NCBI GenBank assembly: GCA_964530555.1
Contig: CAZHBD010000040.1
Span: 1-7,860, forward strand
From: CAZHBD01 sp964530555
GTDB taxonomy: Bacteria > Patescibacteriota > Saccharimonadia > Saccharimonadales > AWTP1-31
Reading direction: 5' to 3'
Length of the DNA stretch: 7,860 bases
A program made the translations under genes and the position numbers. This document shows, piece by piece, positions 5,221 through 7,860 of the stretch (the first letter of the stretch is position 1; each line of letters opens with the position of its first letter). The notes beneath the pieces are model-generated. The model saw only the letters and a program-made list of their open reading frames with translations, made no database searches and had not been told where the DNA came from.

Positions 5221-6336
5221 ATGCCCATAACAAGAACCTTATTTACCAGCGAGTCGGTTTGTGCCGGACACCCCGACAAGATTGCCGATCGTATCAGTGA
5301 TGCCATACTGGACGAAATCCTCAAGCAGGATCCACATGCTCGCACGGGTATAGAAACGGTTGCTGGGGCAAATCGCGTGGCCCTCTACGGCGAGATAAAT
5401 ACCACAGCCAAAGTAGATTTTGAGCAGGTAGTACGTGAAACCATCAAAACACTCGGCTACACCAACTCGGCTTGGGGCTTTTCGCATGAGTCGGACTTTG
5501 AGAATAATATCCATGAACAGTCGCCGGAAATTGCCCAGGGTACTAATGATGATACCGGTGCGGGTGATCAGGGAATGATGTTTGGCTTTGCTATCAATGA
5601 GACTCCAGAGCTAATGCCTCTGCCAATTGCCATAGCCCATGCCCTGACACACAAACTCGATGAGGTCCGGGAAACCAAAGAGTTAGAGTACATTCGACCG
5701 GATGGTAAAAGCCAAGTTACGGTCCAGTACGATGACGGTAAGCCGGTTGGGGTTGAAACAGTGGTGATTGCTACTGCTCACGATGAGGCTGTCACCGACG
5801 AGGTTGTCTCCAAAGCGATCTATGAGCATGTGGTTGCACCCGTCCTTAAAGGCTACGGTTATGAAATAAGGACCGACCAATTGATTGTCAATGGTACCGG
5901 GACCTGGCATATTCCTGGTCCCGAGAGTGACGCTGGTTTAACTGGTCGCAAGATTGTTGTCGACACCTATGGAGGTTATGCACGAGTAGGCGGTGGCGCG
6001 TTTAGCGGCAAAGACCCCAGCAAGGTGGATCGGAGTGGCGCGTATTCCGCGCGATACATAGCAAAAAACATTGTGGCTAAAGGCTTGGCTACCAAGTGCG
6101 AGGTTGGTTTGGCGTATGTCATAGGCCAACCTAAGCCACTTATGAAGACTATCGATGTTTTTGGGACGGGCACGGCAAGCCAAGCTGAGATAGAAGCATT
6201 TGCTGACGAATTGATTGATACCAGCGTCAAGGGCATAATCGATAAGCTAGATCTCCGACGACCGATTTATCAACAGACCAGTGCTTATGGCCATTTCGGT
6301 AAACCCAGTTTGCCTTGGGAGCAAGTAATTAGTTAG
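5221..6336 (+). CDS. metK: S-adenosylmethionine synthetase
   Basis: Makes S-adenosylmethionine from ATP and methionine, releasing phosphate and pyrophosphate; cytosolic, normally a tetramer. The 371 residues are close to, slightly under, the usual 380-395. Signature segments are all present: GHPDK (16-20, with the catalytic His), GAGDQG (113-118, ATP site), DAGLTGRK (237-244), the P-loop-like GGGAFSGKD (257-265) with the following KVDRS, and the C-terminal YGHFG (356-360). The start at 5221 follows the AAAGGA site in the riboswitch hairpin and gives the typical MPxxxLFTSESV N-terminus. An in-frame ATG at 5083 lies inside the riboswitch and is not the start. Expression should fall when SAM is abundant. 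The PAP2 phosphatase gene follows after 27 nt with no terminator between, so read-through is likely. Confidence 0.98.
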   Translation: MPITRTLFTSESVCAGHPDKIADRISDAILDEILKQDPHARTGIETVAGANRVALYGEINTTAKVDFEQVVRETIKTLGYTNSAWGFSHESDFENNIHEQSPEIAQGTNDDTGAGDQGMMFGFAINETPELMPLPIAIAHALTHKLDEVRETKELEYIRPDGKSQVTVQYDDGKPVGVETVVIATAHDEAVTDEVVSKAIYEHVVAPVLKGYGYEIRTDQLIVNGTGTWHIPGPESDAGLTGRKIVVDTYGGYARVGGGAFSGKDPSKVDRSGAYSARYIAKNIVAKGLATKCEVGLAYVIGQPKPLMKTIDVFGTGTASQAEIEAFADELIDTSVKGIIDKLDLRRPIYQQTSAYGHFGKPSLPWEQVIS

Positions 6337-6350
6337 AGTTACAAATACGC

Positions 6351-6356
6351 TACAAT
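6351..6356 (+). promoter_or_regulatory. -10 box of the PAP2 phosphatase gene
   Basis: TACAAT, seven nt before ATG 6364, identical to the metK leader -10. The -35 is poor (TTAGTT at 6329-6334, 16-bp spacer, overlapping the end of metK). Transcription would begin at about the A of the ATG, giving a leaderless mRNA in addition to metK read-through. Confidence 0.45.
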
Positions 6357-6363
6357 AGTGCTT

Positions 6364-6993
6364 ATGGTACATTTTTCGAAACGTTTTTCGCGTCTTTCAA
6401 AAGAGCGTGCTGTCTTTTTGCTTGTCTTGATGATCGCCTTATCGTTCTTCGCTTCACTTGCTAGCAAAAGCACATCATCTTTAGAAACTGAAGTCCTCCG
6501 AGAAGTATATAGCTGGCCGTCAAGCCTTAAGCCAATATTCTTTGCAATAACTCAGTTAGGTTCGGGCTGGATGGTGCTCGTGGTGTGCGCGCTGGCCTAC
6601 CTCGAGCTCCAGTTCAAAGAGGCATTGATGTTGAGCCTGGCGGCACTAGGCACTTTTACTGTTGTCGAGGTACTCAAGCATCTGGTCGGTCGGCCCCGGC
6701 CGTATGTTACGGATCTGTTGATAAGCCGTCGAGATCCCTGGACGCACGGTGGTTTTGGCTTCCCGTCTGGACATACTGCGTTGGCCACGATTGTGGCCTG
6801 TTTTTTAGCAACTAAACTGCCAGCCAAGTATCAGCCAGTACTTGTTATTGCAGTAATTTTGGTCGGCCTGAGCCGCATGTATTTGGGTATGCATAATGTA
6901 CTCGATGTACTCGGTGGAGCAGTTGTTGGGGCAATGTTTGGGTTCTGGTTTTATGGCGCCAAATTGCTTGCAAAACTCAGCGCAAAGGCATAA
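6364..6993 (+). CDS. PAP2-family membrane phosphatase
   Basis: An integral membrane phosphatase of the type-2 phosphatidic acid phosphatase family, likely acting on lipid phosphates such as phosphatidic acid, phosphatidylglycerophosphate or undecaprenyl diphosphate. The sequence does not decide which. All three active-site motifs are intact in the 209-residue protein: K105-x6-R112-P113 (KHLVGRPRP), PSGH at 134-137, and SR(170-171)-x5-H177-x3-D181. Hydrophobic segments lie at about 16-34, 56-80, 88-104, 138-152, 157-176 and 183-204. ATG 6364 is chosen because a TACAAT sits 7 nt before it; an in-frame GTG at 6358 would add two residues and cannot be excluded. No ribosome-binding site was seen. 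It ends 1 bp from the stop of the convergent Fur-family gene. Confidence 0.93.
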   Translation: MVHFSKRFSRLSKERAVFLLVLMIALSFFASLASKSTSSLETEVLREVYSWPSSLKPIFFAITQLGSGWMVLVVCALAYLELQFKEALMLSLAALGTFTVVEVLKHLVGRPRPYVTDLLISRRDPWTHGGFGFPSGHTALATIVACFLATKLPAKYQPVLVIAVILVGLSRMYLGMHNVLDVLGGAVVGAMFGFWFYGAKLLAKLSAKA

Positions 6994-6994
6994 G

Positions 6995-7465
6995 CTAAAT
7001 ATGGAAGTGTGAGGCTTCCAAAGAACCTCGATTATGTAATCGGGGTTCCATGTTTTTAGAACAGTGTTCACATATTCCAGTTAGCTCGAGCTCATGAATT
7101 AGATCAGAATAGCCATAGCTTTCTGTCATTTTACTAAGTACTGCCTCTAGGTTATGATCATTGTTTATTTCCACTGTCTTACCGCAGATTCGACACAGTA
7201 AGTGATGGTGGTGATGACTAAAACGATCGCTAAGTTCAATGAGATATTTCCAGCCACGCGGAACTCTTCGTATGTATCCTAACTGTTCAAACAATGTGAT
7301 TGTTCGATACACACTTGCTCGATCAAGTTGGTGATCAAGCTGCCTGCCGAGCTCAGCAGGGCTTATTGGTCCGCTTACATACAGTGTTTCAAATACTATG
7401 GTGCGCGGCCTCGTAACGCTGTAACCGTTGCGCCGCAGATCATCTGTAAAAGTATCAAGAGCCAT
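6995..7465 (-). CDS. Fur-family metal/peroxide-responsive repressor
   Basis: A 156-residue Fur-superfamily regulator (Fur, Zur, PerR or Mur type). A winged helix-turn-helix fills 1-80, with recognition helix DRASVYRTITLFEQLGYIRR (48-67). Next comes the metal and dimer domain: D80, the His run HHHHH (84-88), CRIC (91-94) and H124-ELELTGICEHC (to 135). The two CxxC pairs are the structural zinc site; the His/Asp cluster is the sensing site. Which metal it senses cannot be read from this. The start at 7465 is chosen because TATAAT lies exactly 6 nt before it, suggesting a leaderless mRNA; an upstream frame to 7609 would overlap the divergent gene. The last roughly 17 residues (EPRLHNRGSLEASHFHI) are encoded across a plus-strand terminator hairpin and look like a low-constraint tail. 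Confidence 0.92.
   Translation of the reverse strand: MALDTFTDDLRRNGYSVTRPRTIVFETLYVSGPISPAELGRQLDHQLDRASVYRTITLFEQLGYIRRVPRGWKYLIELSDRFSHHHHHLLCRICGKTVEINNDHNLEAVLSKMTESYGYSDLIHELELTGICEHCSKNMEPRLHNRGSLEASHFHI
7023..7057 (+). terminator. Hairpin terminator of metK/PAP2 transcripts
   Basis: A 12-bp stem, GAACCTCGATTA (7023-7034) with TAATCGGGGTTC (7037-7048), including one G-T pair, is followed after 4 nt by TTTTT (7053-7057). A smaller hairpin (TGGAAG/CTTCCA, 7002-7020) precedes it. The T-run makes it a plus-strand terminator; the minus strand has only CTTT after the stem. It lies within the coding sequence of the convergent Fur-family gene. Confidence 0.65.
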
Positions 7466-7471
7466 TGCAAA

Positions 7472-7499
7472 ATTATACCAAATTGCAACAAATTTGCAA
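7472..7499 (-). promoter_or_regulatory. Promoter of the Fur-family gene
   Basis: On the minus strand TTGCAA (7499-7494), 16-bp spacer, perfect TATAAT (7477-7472), then 6 nt to ATG 7465. The transcript should start at or next to the start codon. Confidence 0.65.
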
Positions 7500-7500
7500 T
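7482..7500. promoter_or_regulatory. Candidate Fur-family operator (7-5-7 inverted repeat)
   Basis: ATTGCAA (7482-7488), CAAAT, TTGCAAT (7494-7500): a perfect 19-bp interrupted palindrome, the length usual for Fur-family boxes though not the classic Fur sequence. A third ATTGCAA lies at 7464-7470, at the Fur-family start codon. The palindrome covers the -35 used by both divergent promoters, so binding would be expected to repress both genes. Autoregulation is usual in this family. Confidence 0.6.
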
Positions 7501-7522
7501 AACCTGTATCTTGGATTAATCT
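7494..7522 (+). promoter_or_regulatory. Candidate promoter of the right-edge gene
   Basis: TTGCAA (7494-7499), 17-bp spacer, TAATCT (7517-7522), then 6 nt to ATG 7529. The -10 is weak, but spacing and position mirror the Fur-family promoter on the other strand. Confidence 0.4.
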
Positions 7523-7528
7523 AATCGC

Positions 7529-7860
7529 ATGGGAAAACTCATTGACTATGGAATGCGCGGAGCAGAAAAGCTGGGTATAGTGGACGCACCGGTTTCTCCT
7601 GACGCACAAAGTGTTGTAGAAGAACGGTTGGCGGACAAGGTAAGTGATGCCTTTAGCAGGCTGCCATCGGTTCGGGTGGAACTTGACTCAGATAATGGCG
7701 TAAAAAAGCCGGTGGAGGCAAGTGCTTTACCGCTCGGTGGAAAAATGACTTTTGAACTTGCGCAGCGCTATGCCGATTTGGAACCGGTTGTGATTCTTGG
7801 CAACAACATGACAGGTGAAACACACCAGGGCATTTTGACTCATGCCTACGATGGACATGG
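7529..7860 (+). CDS. Unidentified protein, N-terminal part, runs off the window
   Basis: An open frame of 110 codons from ATG 7529 to the edge, beginning MGKLIDYGMRGAEKLGIVDA, with no stop. I do not recognise it. The visible part is acidic and looks soluble: no signal peptide or membrane segment, a helical start (residues 1-45), then mixed strands including EPVVILGNNMTG and a His-containing GETHQGILTHAYDGHG. Codon use matches neighbours such as metK. No ribosome-binding site was seen. It diverges from the Fur-family gene over a shared promoter/operator region, so it is probably a target of that regulator and may relate to metal or oxidative stress; this is inference from position only. Confidence 0.72.
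   Translation, partial: MGKLIDYGMRGAEKLGIVDAPVSPDAQSVVEERLADKVSDAFSRLPSVRVELDSDNGVKKPVEASALPLGGKMTFELAQRYADLEPVVILGNNMTGETHQGILTHAYDGH

Noticed and set aside
7466..7609. N-terminal extension of the Fur-family protein by 48 residues
   Set aside because: It would run through the promoter and antisense to the start of the divergent gene; the family normally begins near ATG 7465, which has a TATAAT at the right distance.
1..7860. CRISPR array, insertion sequence or integrase
   Set aside because: No regularly spaced repeats, no transposase or recombinase motifs in any frame; the repeats present are explained by the tRNA flank and the S-box leader.

Overview
The window looks like a gene-dense stretch of a small-genome bacterium read with the standard code (UGG is Trp, no in-frame UGA). 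My best guess is Candidatus Saccharibacteria or another Patescibacteria lineage. This rests on very short intergenic gaps, several genes whose -10 box sits only 6-9 nt before the start codon (leaderless or nearly leaderless mRNAs), and an extracellular motif in the secreted protein (GNAVLVGD..AS.GAYLKFG) of a kind I associate with Saccharibacteria surface proteins. This placement is inference.

Left block (1-3747): the 5' part of a tRNA-Gln(CUG) gene on the minus strand, with its TATAAT promoter. Beside it lies a minus-strand operon, ParB-like protein (1424-2641) then an RpoD-type sigma factor (105-1409). A FliA/SigB-type sigma factor (2761-3747) is transcribed divergently from the ParB-like gene. 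The two sigma factors belong to different classes but begin with the same roughly 50-residue domain, so the three genes look like one regulatory unit.

Middle block (3748-5220): a chimeric intergenic region. Positions 3778-3850 repeat the promoter and 5' half of the SAM-I (S-box) riboswitch found upstream of metK. Directly abutting it, 3852-3890 repeats the 5' end and promoter of tRNA-Gln from 45-82. This is what a recombination or tandem-duplication junction would look like. Paired changes in the P2 stem show that the half riboswitch diverged while still folding. A gene for a secreted or anchored protein (3942-5009) follows, then the intact S-box riboswitch with a hairpin that hides the metK ribosome-binding site.

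Right block (5221-7860): metK (SAM synthetase), a PAP2-family membrane phosphatase with its own close -10 box, and a hairpin terminator lying inside the 3' end of a convergent Fur-family regulator gene. The Fur-family gene and an unidentified partial gene at the right edge diverge from a 63-bp region. There, one palindromic TTGCAA appears to serve as the -35 of both promoters and is half of a 7-5-7 inverted repeat, a likely operator.

How the genes work together: SAM made by MetK should feed back through the S-box. The Fur-family protein probably controls itself and its divergent neighbour in response to metal or peroxide. The ParB-like/sigma/sigma block is the least conventional part and may be an uncharacterised transcription-control module. 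No CRISPR array, insertion sequence, transposase or integrase gene was seen. No gene-free stretch exceeds about 215 bp.
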